Positions 26,955 through 35,906 of a DNA stretch of 64,000 nucleotides are shown here, piece by piece. Source of the DNA: Streptomyces gossypii. Its GTDB lineage: Bacteria > Actinomycetota > Actinomycetes > Streptomycetales > Streptomycetaceae. The stretch covers positions 124,001-188,000 of the forward strand of contig NZ_JAJAGO010000005.1 of NCBI RefSeq assembly GCF_025165795.1, read 5' to 3'. The notes beneath the pieces were generated by a model. That model saw only the letters and a program-made list of their open reading frames with translations, had not been told where the DNA came from and made no database searches. Positions within the stretch are counted from its first letter, which is position 1, and every line of letters starts with the position of its first letter. The position numbers and the translations under genes are program-made.

Positions 26955-26972
26955 GCGAGTCGTGCGACTCGC
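26955..26972. promoter_or_regulatory. TetR-type operator palindrome 1 (SDR side)
   Basis: GCGAGTCG-TG-CGACTCGC, perfect 8-bp arms, about 60 bases before the SDR start. The half-site shares GCGAGTC with the second palindrome, so the same dimer should bind both. Confidence 0.7.
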
Positions 26973-26999
26973 CTCCCTGTCCACGTAAACATCTGCACA

Positions 27000-27023
27000 G
27001 AGGCGAGTCAAGTGACTCGCCTC
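27000..27023. promoter_or_regulatory. TetR-type operator palindrome 2 (tetR side)
   Basis: Perfect 11-bp arms GAGGCGAGTCA and TGACTCGCCTC around AG. The right arm contains TGACTC, a possible -35 for tetR, whose likely -10 CATACT (27033-27038) is a few bases before the ATG. Binding here would repress tetR itself. Confidence 0.72.
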
Positions 27024-27044
27024 GCGATGGGTCATACTGGGCCC

Positions 27045-27692
27045 ATGACCGCAGGACTCTCCGCGCACCATCAACGAATCGCTCAGCGCAAGCGCGAGGC
27101 GATCACCGCAGCGGCCACGAAGCTGTTCCTGGAACGGGGCTATGACGGGACCTCGCTGGCGAAGATCGCGCAGGAAGCGGTCGTCTCGAAGTCCACGCTG
27201 TTCAAGCAGTTCCCCACCAAGGCGGCGCTCTTCGAAGCCATCGTCACCGAGTACTGGAAGGGCGGGCCGGACCCGGCGGCGCCCGCGACGCAGCCCGGTG
27301 ACCTGCGCGCCGGCCTGAGCGCGATCGGCCGCCAGTACGCCGACCTGATCGGCCGGCCCGCGATGGCGGCTCTCTTCCGCATCGTCATCGCCGAACTGCC
27401 GCGCTTCCCGGAACTGGGACGGGCTCAGTTCGAGCTGGGCAAGCTGCCCTACTTCATCTCCGTCCAGCACTACCTGGAGGCCCAGCACGCTGCGGGCACT
27501 GCGGTGGTACCTGACGCGGAGAGCGCCACCAACCAGTTCCTCGGCATGATCGCCAACTACGTCCTGTGGCCGCGGATGCTGCTCGCCGACTGGAGCCCCG
27601 CACCCGCCGACGTCGGCCACGCCGTCGACGAGGCGGTCACGACGATGCTCGCCCGCTACGGCCGCAGCGCCGGCGACCCGCAGCACTCCTGA
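27045..27692 (+). CDS. TetR/AcrR family transcriptional regulator
   Basis: 215 residues from the ATG at 27045; an upstream GTG lies inside the operator and is rejected. The N-terminal helix-turn-helix (AATKLFLERGYDGTSLAKIA, VSKSTLFKQFPTKAALFEAI, about 20-65) is typical of TetR. The C-terminal ligand-binding domain fits the TetR_C_7/AefR-like type (PAMAALFRIVIAELPRFPEL). It should repress the divergent SDR gene and itself through the two palindromes, with relief by an unknown small molecule. Confidence 0.9.
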   Translation: MTAGLSAHHQRIAQRKREAITAAATKLFLERGYDGTSLAKIAQEAVVSKSTLFKQFPTKAALFEAIVTEYWKGGPDPAAPATQPGDLRAGLSAIGRQYADLIGRPAMAALFRIVIAELPRFPELGRAQFELGKLPYFISVQHYLEAQHAAGTAVVPDAESATNQFLGMIANYVLWPRMLLADWSPAPADVGHAVDEAVTTMLARYGRSAGDPQHS

Positions 27693-27793
27693 GGGCTCCG
27701 GCGCCGCTGCGGGTGCGGACGGCGCCCGCCTCCGGACCCCCGGAACGCTGCGGGAGGCTGCCGGTCAGTGCCGGGGCGGCCTGTAGGCGTCAT

Positions 27794-28249
27794 TCACGGC
27801 GACGGGGGCCCGCCGGCGGCCGTGCCGCCGCCGGGAATGTAGACGGTGTCCCCGACCGTCGCCGCGGCGGTGCTGTGGCGCGGCACGGGCATGGGGGCCA
27901 GGCACTGCCAGCGGTTGCGGGCCCTGTCGGCATACCCTCGGCCCCTTGGGTATTCCGTAAGCGAGGGATCGTAGATATCGGGGCCGGGAATTCGACGGTC
28001 GGTGTTCTGCGAAACAGCGGCACGGACGGCCGTCAGGCGGTGCCGTGAAGCGGCGTACGTTTCGACCCCTACGTCACGCGCAGCAGCCCGCAGAGCCGTC
28101 ACGGCCTGTGCCAGGGCGATTCCTGCAGAAGTGACCGCCTCCATACAGGCAATCACCTCGGCCGATTCGCGGACTTCGCTCGCGCGCCTCGACCGCAGCT
28201 GGCTCTGGCTGCGGCTCTTCCGCCGGAACGATCGGCGCCACACCCGCAA
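27794..28249 (-). pseudogene. Hypothetical reading frame ending in a lone kelch-repeat fragment
   Basis: The frame codes for a helical alanine-rich stretch and then, in the last 35 residues, PVPRHSTAAATVGDTVYIPG, which is one blade of a kelch beta-propeller. A functional propeller needs four or more blades, so this is a remnant. Its first third overlaps the end of the next hypothetical gene in another frame, which suggests a frameshift joined two fragments. Real protein production is doubtful. Confidence 0.4.
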
Positions 28250-28643
28250 GGGCGGCTAAAAGGTGATCGGCGTCCGCCCACGGGACCGTGATGTGCACGA
28301 ACCCGGAAACAGGTAGCGGGGCGAAGCCGTGGCCATGTCCAGCGCCGTACTTGCTGTGCTCGCTGTGACAGGTCAGGTCAATGCCGACCCGCTCGGCGAG
28401 AAGCCGGATCCCTCGGACTGCTTCGTCGGCCCAGCTGTTTCGTATCTTGATGGGCGCGCGACCGTAGCGATCCAGGTCTCCTTGATAGGGCGAGGCAGGA
28501 ACCTCAATGAGTACACCACCGTCGCCCTCGGCGAGAAACGCCTTCGCGTCCGGAGCACCCCCTTCCCTGAGAACCGTTTCGAGGCCCCGCCCGAGCCTCC
28601 GCTTCTCCTCCTCCGTGTACCTGGACCACTTGCGCACACGCAC
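28074..28643 (-). CDS. Hypothetical protein
   Basis: 189 residues from a GTG preceded by GGGGAGGA; a second in-frame GTG lies two codons later. The first 150 residues have normal coding character: RYTEEEKRRLGRGLETVL, then LIEVPASPYQGDLDRYG, a helical KIRNSWADEAVRGIRLLAE and a His-rich turn HSEHSKYGAGHGHGF. The last 40 residues look like out-of-frame sequence (many G, R and C), so the true C-terminus may have been lost by frameshift. I do not recognise the family. Confidence 0.55.
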   Translation of the reverse strand: MRVRKWSRYTEEEKRRLGRGLETVLREGGAPDAKAFLAEGDGGVLIEVPASPYQGDLDRYGRAPIKIRNSWADEAVRGIRLLAERVGIDLTCHSEHSKYGAGHGHGFAPLPVSGFVHITVPWADADHLLAALAGVAPIVPAEEPQPEPAAVEARERSPRIGRGDCLYGGGHFCRNRPGTGRDGSAGCCA

Positions 28644-28789
28644 GCCGACTCCTCCCCTCGATGGCCGGGCCGCCCGGCCGGAACGGCGACTTCCGCTGCT
28701 CAGACATCTCCGCCGAGCAGGCGTACCAGGACTTCGTCGAGCGGGACTGGACCGTCCCCGCCGCCGGGGTGCGCGCACCGGCGGGGCAC

Positions 28790-28909
28790 CCGGCCATACC
28801 GGCGAGGTGCGTGCTGTGGCGGTCACTACGGACGGGCGCCGCGTGGTCTCCGGAGGAGGCGACGGCACGGTGCGGGTGTGGGACCTGGTTAAAGGGCGTG
28901 GGCTGCTGA
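28790..28909 (+). pseudogene. WD40-repeat fragment
   Basis: A single WD40 blade, GHTGEVRAVAVTTDGRRVVS followed by GGGDGTVRVWDL, is readable on the plus strand without a start codon or flanking blades. A different frame upstream (28661-28780) also has coding-like sequence (ISAEQAYQDFVERDWTVPA). The stretch appears to be a mosaic of decayed genes. Confidence 0.55.
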
Positions 28910-29089
28910 CCTTGGCGACCAGGACCTCGGGACCAGCACTCCGCCAGGAGGTCGGGAGAGTCCTCGCCACCGGCGAGGCATGCGCCCGACCAGCCCCCCC
29001 ACAGAAAGGGCACCAAACCCCGACGCACAAAGTGACCTGCGGCACGGGTCCCGGCCACGGTGTCAGACATGCTCCGTATGCTGCCGCCC

Positions 29090-29587
29090 ATGAGCATTCT
29101 TGGGGAGTACCTGCGTGTCACTCCTGCGGAATTGGACCGGGCGCTCAGGAATCCCGAATGGGCCCTGGAACTCGCCGAGGAGATACAGGACACGCAGGAG
29201 GAGAGCGAGCCGGCACCCAGCGAGGCGCGGCACTTCACCACGCACAAGACATGGGATCTGCTCGGCTTCCTTCTGCGACGCTTGGCCTTCCCCGTCGACA
29301 TCGTCCACGGTGAAGAACCCCTCACCGCCGACGACTGGGGCTACGGACCGCCGCAGTACCTGACCCCGGATCGAGTACGGCTGGCCGCTGACACCCTGCA
29401 CCAGACGACGTATGACCAGCTCATTCAGGGCGTCGATCCCTCCGAACTCGCCGAGGCCGAGATCTACCCCCGAATCCGGGACTCGCCCACCTCACTGGAG
29501 TGGGCCCGCGACCTGTTCACTCCCCTGACAGAGTTCTTCCAAGGTGCCGCATCCACCGGTCACGCGATGCTGATCTGGCTCGACTGA
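29090..29587 (+). CDS. DUF1877 family protein (YfbM-like)
   Basis: 165 residues from the ATG at 29090 (MSILGEYLRVTPAELDRAL), the invariant opening of the family. The middle has the characteristic KTWDLLGFLLRR-type helix, a G-E-E-P-L segment and GYGPPQYLTPDRV; the end has FFQGAASTGHAMLIWLD. Small acidic cytosolic protein, function unknown, often mobile and found near toxin/immunity or phage-like genes. No partner is visible here. Confidence 0.85.
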   Translation: MSILGEYLRVTPAELDRALRNPEWALELAEEIQDTQEESEPAPSEARHFTTHKTWDLLGFLLRRLAFPVDIVHGEEPLTADDWGYGPPQYLTPDRVRLAADTLHQTTYDQLIQGVDPSELAEAEIYPRIRDSPTSLEWARDLFTPLTEFFQGAASTGHAMLIWLD

Positions 29588-29788
29588 GCCACCTCCGGCG
29601 GCCGGACGTTGAATGACAAGCTGAGAACCTGTTGCCGAACTTCTCTGCCCCCGGGATGTCGAGGGAGCGGAGGTCAGGAGGGTGGTGCGGCCGGGATGGG
29701 TGTGGACCCTGTCTCAAGAAGCCGAGATCCGGAACACCATCTACCGATCACGGCAGACCACCGCGGGGCGACCGGACGCGGTGGGCGT

Positions 29789-30445
29789 GTGACCGGTCGG
29801 TCGGCGCCCGCGGTGCTGCCCCCGTCGCTGCGCGCGTGGCTCGGGCTGATCTCGGCCCTGGCCGCGCTGATGGTCGTCGTGCTCGGGGTCCTGTACGCCG
29901 GCCACGGCCGGCCCGGCATGGTGGACGCGTGGATCCAGCCGGCGGGGGGCGGTGTGCGGCCGCCGTGGCGGCACGTCGCTCTGGCCACGGACTTCCTGGG
30001 GGAGCCCGCCGGAGCGGCGACGCTGGTCGTGGCCGCCGTGACGGGCTGCCTGCTGCTTCGGCGGCCTCGTGCGGCGCTGCTCTTCGTTGTCGGTCCCGGT
30101 ATGACGGTGGGGATGACGACGCTGATCAAGCCCCTGGCGGGACGTACCATCCACGGCGTGCACCTGTCCTACCCGAGCGGGCACACCGCCTTCCTCACCG
30201 CGCTCGCCCTCGTGGTGGCGCTGCTCGCGGCCGGCCGGCTCGGCCTCGGCAGGACGGCCGGCACGTTGCTCGTGCTCGCCGCGGCGCTGGTGGCCGGCGC
30301 CGCCATGGGCTGGGCGCAGGTCGCTCTGGGTGCGCACTATCCGACGGACGTCCTCGGCGGCTGGTGCACCGCGCTGGCGGTGATACCGGCGACCGCGTGG
30401 CTGGTCGACCGGCTGGCTGACGCCGGTTGGCGGGAGCGCCGCTGA
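29789..30445 (+). CDS. PAP2-family phosphatase (membrane)
   Basis: 218 residues from the GTG at 29789; longer starts add low-quality sequence. Six membrane helices carry the three phosphatase motifs: KPLAGRTIHG (a variant of KxxxxxxRP), PSGHT and AHYPTDVLGG with the catalytic His and Asp. Such enzymes dephosphorylate lipid phosphates, for example undecaprenyl diphosphate or phosphatidic acid. It is convergent with, and seven bases from, the end of the polysaccharide operon. A role in recycling the lipid carrier for that pathway is attractive but unproven. Confidence 0.86.
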   Translation: MTGRSAPAVLPPSLRAWLGLISALAALMVVVLGVLYAGHGRPGMVDAWIQPAGGGVRPPWRHVALATDFLGEPAGAATLVVAAVTGCLLLRRPRAALLFVVGPGMTVGMTTLIKPLAGRTIHGVHLSYPSGHTAFLTALALVVALLAAGRLGLGRTAGTLLVLAAALVAGAAMGWAQVALGAHYPTDVLGGWCTALAVIPATAWLVDRLADAGWRERR

Positions 30446-30452
30446 CGTCACG

Positions 30453-31817
30453 TCACGCCAAGCGGCGGAACACGGGTTTCACCGGTCGCCCGGCCAGCCA
30501 GGAGGTGGGGTCGGCGGCGTCCAGCGCCTTGCGGTACACCGCACATGCCTGGGCCACTGTGTCGACGGTGTGGTCGATGTCGGCGTCGTCGAGCGCGCTG
30601 CTCACCACGAACGACGGGGCCAGCACCCCGCCCGCGAGCAGCCGGCGCAGGAACAGGGTGCGGTACTGCTGCGACGGCTGCCGGTTCTCGTCGAGGGTGG
30701 CGAAGACCAGGTTGCTGGCCCGGCCCCGGACGACGAGGTGGTCGCCGACGCCCATGCTGGCCGCGGCGTCGCGGACACCGGCGGCCAACCGCTCGCCGAG
30801 GGCGTGCAGTCGCGCGGTGACGCCCTCCTCGACGTAGGTGGTGAGCACGGCCATCGCGGCGGCCAGCGAGTGCGTTTCCGCACCGTGCGTGGTGGACAGC
30901 AGGAACACCCGCTCGCGGGAGTGGCGCAGCCCGCCCCGCTCCATCAGATCGCGGCGCCCGGCCAGCGCGGAGACGGCGAACCCGTTGCCCAGCGCCTTGC
31001 CGAACGTGGAGAGGTCGGGGACGACGCCGTACAGGCCCTGGGCGCCTGCTTCGGACCAGCGGAGGCCGGTGATCATCTCATCGAAGATCAGTACGCAGCC
31101 GTGCCGGTCGGCCAGTTCGCGCAGGCCGGCGAGGTACCCGGGAGTGGGGTCTTCCCTGCTCGGACGAAGTGGAGAGCTGGGGGAGGGTTCGGTGTGGTCG
31201 GCGGGTTCGAGAATCAGGCAGGCGACCTCGCCTTGGTACCGGGTGAGCAGCTCCTCCGTGGCGGCCAGGTCCCCGTAAGGGAACGCCACGGTCAGCTCGG
31301 TGGTAGCCGCCGGAACACCGGCGGACATCGGCGTGGTGCCGATGAACCAGTCGTCGGTGGAGTAGAACGGATGGTCGCCGCAGATGGCCACCCGCGGGCG
31401 CCCGGTGACGGCGCGGGCGAGGCGCACCGCGGCGGTGGTGACGTCGGAGCCGTTCTTCGCGAACTTCACCATCTCCGCGGTCGGCACGGTGGCCAGGAAG
31501 CGTTCCGCGGCCTCGACCTCCACGATGGACGGCCGGACGAAGTTGCTGCCGCGGTCGAGTTCCCGCCGCACCGCCTGGATCACGCGTGGATGGGCGTGGC
31601 CGAGGCTGACCGACCGCAGGCCGGAGCCGTACTCGACGTAGCGGTTGCCGTCGATGTCCCACACGTGGGCACCGCGGCCGTGGCTGATGACCGGGGCCAG
31701 GTTGTCGGGGTACTGGTCGTCACCCTTGGCGTAGGTGTGCGCGCCCCCGGGAATCATGGCGTGCAGCCGCTCGTTCGCCAGCCGCGACCGGGGCAGGAGG
31801 AACTCTTCGGTGTCCAC
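30453..31817 (-). CDS. Class III PLP aminotransferase/aminomutase (glutamate-1-semialdehyde mutase-like)
   Basis: 454 residues, fold type I PLP enzyme. The glutamate-1-semialdehyde aminomutase-like layout is clear: N-terminal IPGGAHTYAKG and Y-G-S-G-L-R, SNFVRPS, KFAKNGSDVT (phosphate-cup), IFDEMITGLRW (Asp to pyridine N) and STFGKALGNGF with the Schiff-base Lys. Homologues in sugar clusters act on nucleotide-linked or free sugars or make amino-alcohol side groups. An 18-residue Pro/Ser-rich insertion between EPADH and GYL is encoded by a dispersed repeat (31144-31187). Last gene of the polysaccharide operon, eight bases after the 3,5-epimerase. Confidence 0.85.
   Translation of the reverse strand: MDTEEFLLPRSRLANERLHAMIPGGAHTYAKGDDQYPDNLAPVISHGRGAHVWDIDGNRYVEYGSGLRSVSLGHAHPRVIQAVRRELDRGSNFVRPSIVEVEAAERFLATVPTAEMVKFAKNGSDVTTAAVRLARAVTGRPRVAICGDHPFYSTDDWFIGTTPMSAGVPAATTELTVAFPYGDLAATEELLTRYQGEVACLILEPADHTEPSPSSPLRPSREDPTPGYLAGLRELADRHGCVLIFDEMITGLRWSEAGAQGLYGVVPDLSTFGKALGNGFAVSALAGRRDLMERGGLRHSRERVFLLSTTHGAETHSLAAAMAVLTTYVEEGVTARLHALGERLAAGVRDAAASMGVGDHLVVRGRASNLVFATLDENRQPSQQYRTLFLRRLLAGGVLAPSFVVSSALDDADIDHTVDTVAQACAVYRKALDAADPTSWLAGRPVKPVFRRLA
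31144..31187. repeat. Dispersed Streptomyces-type repeat inserted in frame (aminotransferase gene)
   Basis: The sequence opens GGGGTCTTCCCTGCTCG and closes GAGCTGGGGGAGGG. It shares both ends with the copy at 52976-53010 and resembles a GC-rich palindromic repeat I remember as common in Streptomyces genomes. It keeps the reading frame and adds residues PSPSSPLRPSREDPTPG. Confidence 0.6.
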
Positions 31818-31824
31818 GCCGGCC

Positions 31825-32376
31825 TCACCGCTCTTTCTGCCGCAGGGCCTCGGCGAGGCTCGGCGCCTCCCGGTCCCGCTGGGACATCGATGTGACGGGC
31901 AGCGGCCAGGGAATGGCGAGCTCGGGGTCGTCGAAGGCGATCGTCACGTCCTCGGCCGGATCGTGCGGGCGGTCGATCCGGTACGAGACGTCGGCGGTCC
32001 CGGTCAGCGCCTGGAAGCCGTGCGCGCACCCAGCCGGGACGTACAGGGTCGCCTGCGTCTCGCCGGACAGCTCGAAGAAGGCCCGGGCGCGGTATGTCGG
32101 CGAGTCCGTCCGCAGGTCCACGACGACGTCGAAGACCCTCCCGTACGAGCACCGCACCAGCTTGGCCTCGCCGGCGCCGGAGCGCAGGTGCAGGCCGCGC
32201 AGCACGCCCCGGGCCGAGCGGGACACGCTGTCCTGGAGGAAAGTGGCCGGGTCGAGGCCCACCGAGCGGACCACGTCGGCGTCGAACGTGCGGCAGAAGA
32301 AGCCGCGTTCGTCGGCGTACGGCGTCGGTTCGAACAGGTACGCGCCGACGATCGCCGGGATTCCGGTCGCCTTCAT
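31825..32376 (-). CDS. dTDP-4-dehydrorhamnose 3,5-epimerase family protein
   Basis: 183-residue cupin of the RmlC type, which epimerises C3 and/or C5 of 4-keto-6-deoxy nucleotide sugars. Family motifs are PYADERGFFCRTF, the catalytic His in GVLRGLHL (about residue 63), the KLVRC and VFDVVVDLR strands, YVPAGCAHGFQ and V-S-Y-R-I-D-R. RmlA, RmlB and RmlD are absent from the window, so it may act on the product of the cytidylyltransferase branch rather than on dTDP-rhamnose. The ATG overlaps the pyruvyltransferase stop by four bases. Confidence 0.88.
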   Translation of the reverse strand: MKATGIPAIVGAYLFEPTPYADERGFFCRTFDADVVRSVGLDPATFLQDSVSRSARGVLRGLHLRSGAGEAKLVRCSYGRVFDVVVDLRTDSPTYRARAFFELSGETQATLYVPAGCAHGFQALTGTADVSYRIDRPHDPAEDVTIAFDDPELAIPWPLPVTSMSQRDREAPSLAEALRQKER

Positions 32377-33605
32377 GGAGCCTCCCGCAGGGCGTGAGTG
32401 TGGTCGGCCGCAGGGAACAGGGCCGCGGTCAAGGCGGTGAACTGGTGCTCGACGCGCCGGGCGGCGACCAGGTTGCGCTCGGAGAGGGTCCGCCGCAGCT
32501 CCGCCGATCCCCGCTCCAGTGCCCGGAACTGCTCCAGCAGCCGGTCGGTGTCGACCTCGCGGGCCGGGTGGCAGTACGCGCCCAGTCCCATCCGGGCCAT
32601 GAGCGCGTCGCTCTTCGCCGAGTAGCTGAGTGCGAGCGTCGGCGTGCCGACCTTCAACGCGCAGACCAGGTTGTGGTACCGGGTCGCCACCACGGTGTCG
32701 GCTGCCGCCATCTCCTTCATCAGGTCGGCCAGCGAGGCCGTCTCGGCAGCGGTGACCAGCGGCGAGTCCACCGCGTCGAGGATCGCGGCGACCACCGGCC
32801 GGTCGACCTCGTCGCCGGTGAGCAGCCGGACCGGCCTGCCGTCCTCGACCAGCGCGCGGACGAATCCGGTCGTCCCGTCGAGGTAGCGCCGGTGGATCTC
32901 CTCGGCCCGGGCGCGGTCGTCGTCGCTGCCGTGGAAGGCCATGACGCCGACGCAGACCGGGTCCGGCGTTTTCGAGGGCGCGCCGGCCGGAGGTGTCGGC
33001 AGGGCGAATGCGAGGTCCTCGTAGATCTGGTCGCGCGCGGTGTCCACGCCCATCGCCCGCATCGCGTCGCGGGACAGGGCGTCCCGGTACGACCTGTACG
33101 CGGCCAGCCGCGCCGACCAGCGCGTCAGGGTTCGGGTCGGCCGCCGGCCGATCGCGGCGGCGCCCACACTGACCAGCGCGACGCGGGTGCCGAACAGCCG
33201 GCCGGTCGCGCAGAGCAGGAACAGCGAGTACGGGAAGCCCCATGGCCGCAGCGGCAGCGTGGCCTCCAGGACGCCCGTGCCCGGCACGATCACCACGTCG
33301 TGCCGGCGCACCCAGACGGCGGTGCGGACGGCGTCGACGAGTTTGCCCAGACCCTTGGCCGCGATCGCGCCCGCACGTGACGCGGTCCGGTACTCCCCGC
33401 GGTACCAGTTCAGCCGCGTGGCGGAAATCCGGTACCGGGCCGCGATGACCTCGGGTCCGCCGCACAGCGCGTCCACGACCGCCTCCGGGTGCTCGGCGCG
33501 GAGGTACCCGAGCACGGCCTCGAGCGACCCGTTGTTGCCGACATTGCCGGAGCCGAGCAGACCGAACACCCCGACGCGGACCGGAGTCCCGTGCGCGGAC
33601 GTCAT
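32373..33605 (-). CDS. Polysaccharide pyruvyl transferase family protein
   Basis: 410 residues with the CsaB/WcaK-like two-domain fold. The opening VGVFGLLGSGNVGNNGSLEA is the family signature GNxGNNG, and the C-terminal half has VATRYHNLVCALKVGTPTLALSYSAKSD-like sequence, where the R-x-H motif contacts phosphoenolpyruvate. It should add a pyruvate ketal or related group to a sugar of the exopolysaccharide, giving negative charge. It overlaps both neighbours by four bases. Confidence 0.88.
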   Translation of the reverse strand: MTSAHGTPVRVGVFGLLGSGNVGNNGSLEAVLGYLRAEHPEAVVDALCGGPEVIAARYRISATRLNWYRGEYRTASRAGAIAAKGLGKLVDAVRTAVWVRRHDVVIVPGTGVLEATLPLRPWGFPYSLFLLCATGRLFGTRVALVSVGAAAIGRRPTRTLTRWSARLAAYRSYRDALSRDAMRAMGVDTARDQIYEDLAFALPTPPAGAPSKTPDPVCVGVMAFHGSDDDRARAEEIHRRYLDGTTGFVRALVEDGRPVRLLTGDEVDRPVVAAILDAVDSPLVTAAETASLADLMKEMAAADTVVATRYHNLVCALKVGTPTLALSYSAKSDALMARMGLGAYCHPAREVDTDRLLEQFRALERGSAELRRTLSERNLVAARRVEHQFTALTAALFPAADHTHALREAP

Positions 33606-34558
33606 GCCTGCCTCCCCTCACGGCCGGCGACGAGGGCGTCGACGGAGACGGTGAGCCGGCCCGGGTCGACCGGGGCGCGGTCCTCGACCCGCTCCCCGGC
33701 GCCCGGCCGGACCCGGGCGGCCATCCATGCGGCCAGGTGGCGGTAGCAGGAGCGCCGGTCGGCCGCGGACAGCGGCGCCCGCCGGATCGCCGCGACGAAG
33801 CCCCAGACGTACTCGGCGAGCAGCCGGGGCGTCGGGTGCAGCGGGCCTGCCCGACGCGGGTCCAGGTTGACGCACCGGGAGCGCTTGCCGGGGTTCGCCC
33901 GCTCGGCGCGGGTGGGGTGGTCGCGGCGGAAGTACAGCAGCTCCGGCACCTGGTGGAAGGGCCCGTGCAGGACGATCTCGGCGACGAAGGTGCGGTCCGC
34001 GTGGTGGTAGCTGTCGTGCGGCTTCACCCGGCGCAGCACGTCAGCCCGCATCACCCCGTAGAAGTCGTCGCCGCCGGGCTCGAACAGCAGACTGCGGAAG
34101 CGCTCCGGCGGGTGCGGCGAGTCGGTGGCGAGCCCGTACTCGTACGGGACCTTCACTCGGCCGCCGCCGTCGATGACCGCCTGGCCGGAGTGCGCGAGGA
34201 TCACGTCCGGCCGCTCGTCCAGCACCTCCATGCAGCGCCGCAGCAGGTCCCGGGCGTACAGGTCGTCGTGCGAGGCCCACTTGAACAGCTCGCCGCGGCA
34301 CTCGGTGAACACGTGGTTGTGGTTCGGTGCGGCGCCGATGTTCCGGGGCAGCCGGAGGTACCGGATGCGCGCGTCGCGCGCTGCGTACCGGCGGCAGACG
34401 TCCTGGGTCCCGTCGGTCGAGGCGTTGTCGGAGATGACCAGTTCGAAGTCCTCGTAGGTCTGGCCGAGCAGGGCGTCGAGGGCCTCGGCAAGGTACTCCT
34501 CGCCGTTGTACACGGGCAGGCCGATACTCAGCCGGGGAATGCGGCGAAATGCAGCCAT
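33602..34558 (-). CDS. Glycosyltransferase family 2
   Basis: 318 residues, GT-A fold. The N-terminal half has LSIGLPVYNGEEYLAEALDAL, VISDNASTDGT and KWASHDD (the DxD-like metal site, about residue 96), typical of inverting GT2 enzymes. The C-terminal half carries the acceptor region, YHHADRTFVAEIVLHG. It transfers a sugar from an activated donor to the lipid-linked repeat unit on the cytoplasmic face. ATG 34558 is chosen because the upstream extension is low-quality sequence overlapping the flippase. Confidence 0.9.
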   Translation of the reverse strand: MAAFRRIPRLSIGLPVYNGEEYLAEALDALLGQTYEDFELVISDNASTDGTQDVCRRYAARDARIRYLRLPRNIGAAPNHNHVFTECRGELFKWASHDDLYARDLLRRCMEVLDERPDVILAHSGQAVIDGGGRVKVPYEYGLATDSPHPPERFRSLLFEPGGDDFYGVMRADVLRRVKPHDSYHHADRTFVAEIVLHGPFHQVPELLYFRRDHPTRAERANPGKRSRCVNLDPRRAGPLHPTPRLLAEYVWGFVAAIRRAPLSAADRRSCYRHLAAWMAARVRPGAGERVEDRAPVDPGRLTVSVDALVAGREGRQA

Positions 34559-34583
34559 GGCGTCCTCACTTCGCGGATGGGGT

Positions 34584-35906
34584 TCAGGGGGTGTCGGAGG
34601 GATCTTTGCGGAGGCGCTCGCGCAGGGCGGACCGCAGGTGCAGCCACCACACGGCCGAGCCGCAGACGGACGCGGCGGCGACGCCCCAGGCCGAGCCGAC
34701 CGTGCCGGCCACGGCCGCCCCGCCGAGCCCGCCGCCGACATAGCAGGCGGAGGCGAACAGTTGGCAGCGCAGGCTGCGCCGGGCCGCGCCGAGTGCGCGC
34801 AGCCCGGCCGCCGCGCCGCTGCCGAGGCCGGCGCCCGCGACGCTGAGCGTGGCCGGCACGATGAGCTCCGAGGCGGAGTGCCAGACGCCGCCGAGCACGA
34901 ACTCGCCGGCCGGGTCCGGCACCAGCAGCAGCGCCGCGCCCCAGAGCAGCGCGGCGGCGGCCAGCCCGCCGCCCAGCAGGAGGCAGAACGAGCCCAGCCG
35001 GTGCGGGGCCTGCCGCAGCATCCGTGCCGCCTCCGCGACGGTGACCAGCGTCAGCCCCATCAGCACAGCGAGGAACGGGCCGAGCAGGAGCTCGGAGCCC
35101 CGGACCACACCCACCGCGCTGACCCCGACGATCGCACCGAGCCCGTACGCCCGCAGCTGGCTCGCGCCGCTGACGCAGGTGTTCTCGACCAGGTACCGGT
35201 AGCCGAGGTCGCGCTGCTCGCGAAGCCACTCGCGCGCTCCGGTCAACTGGGGCCGAATGCCGGACTGTAGGCAGCCGTACCCCGCGGCAACCGCGGCGGA
35301 CCCGCCCCAGGCGAGCACGAAGGCGGCCACGCTGCCCACGTGGGCCGCCACCACCATGGCCGGGACGAGTGCGGCTCCCCACACGAGGTCGTTGACGAAC
35401 GCCTTCCGACCGGTGCCGGCGGCGAAGAACGAGTACCGCCAGGCGTCCTGCAGCAGCAGCCCCGGCAGCATGACGCCGAGGCCGGCGAACGCGGGCCCCA
35501 CGCTGCCGCCCAGACCCAGCCCGGCCACCAGACACGCCGCGCCGATGGCGGCACCGACAACGAGCGCGGTACCCGAGGCCCGGGCCACCGCCCCGCGCCA
35601 GGACGATTCCGGCACGCCGCTGAAGCGCACCACGAGCGGGTCGGTGGCCAGCCCGCGGGAGACGCTGAGCACTACGCCGTAGGTCACCCAGGCCAGGCTG
35701 AACACGCCGAACGCGGCCAGCCCCAGCGAGCGTGCCACGTAGATTCCCACCGCGAAGTTGGAAATGCTGGAGGCCGCCTGATCGGCCAGTCCCCAGGACA
35801 GCCGGCCGACGATGGCCCGCGTGCCGGCCCGCCGGGCGTGTCCGGCCCGGTCCGCCGGGGGCTCCGTTGTCCTCGGATTCTCCCTCCCGGTGGTCATCGG
35901 CGTCAT
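34584..35906 (-). CDS. Polysaccharide flippase (Wzx-like, MOP superfamily)
   Basis: 440 residues with about 12 membrane helices, starting after a 30-residue cytoplasmic head with GRLSWGLADQAASSISNF, the usual first-helix motif of Wzx/MATE-type lipid-linked oligosaccharide flippases. It would move the undecaprenyl-linked repeat unit to the outer face for polymerisation. ATG at 35906 overlaps the DUF4910 stop (ATGA). Presence of a flippase, a Wzy-like polymerase and a polyprenyl glycosylphosphotransferase together fixes the pathway type. Confidence 0.87.
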   Translation of the reverse strand: MTPMTTGRENPRTTEPPADRAGHARRAGTRAIVGRLSWGLADQAASSISNFAVGIYVARSLGLAAFGVFSLAWVTYGVVLSVSRGLATDPLVVRFSGVPESSWRGAVARASGTALVVGAAIGAACLVAGLGLGGSVGPAFAGLGVMLPGLLLQDAWRYSFFAAGTGRKAFVNDLVWGAALVPAMVVAAHVGSVAAFVLAWGGSAAVAAGYGCLQSGIRPQLTGAREWLREQRDLGYRYLVENTCVSGASQLRAYGLGAIVGVSAVGVVRGSELLLGPFLAVLMGLTLVTVAEAARMLRQAPHRLGSFCLLLGGGLAAAALLWGAALLLVPDPAGEFVLGGVWHSASELIVPATLSVAGAGLGSGAAAGLRALGAARRSLRCQLFASACYVGGGLGGAAVAGTVGSAWGVAAASVCGSAVWWLHLRSALRERLRKDPSDTP

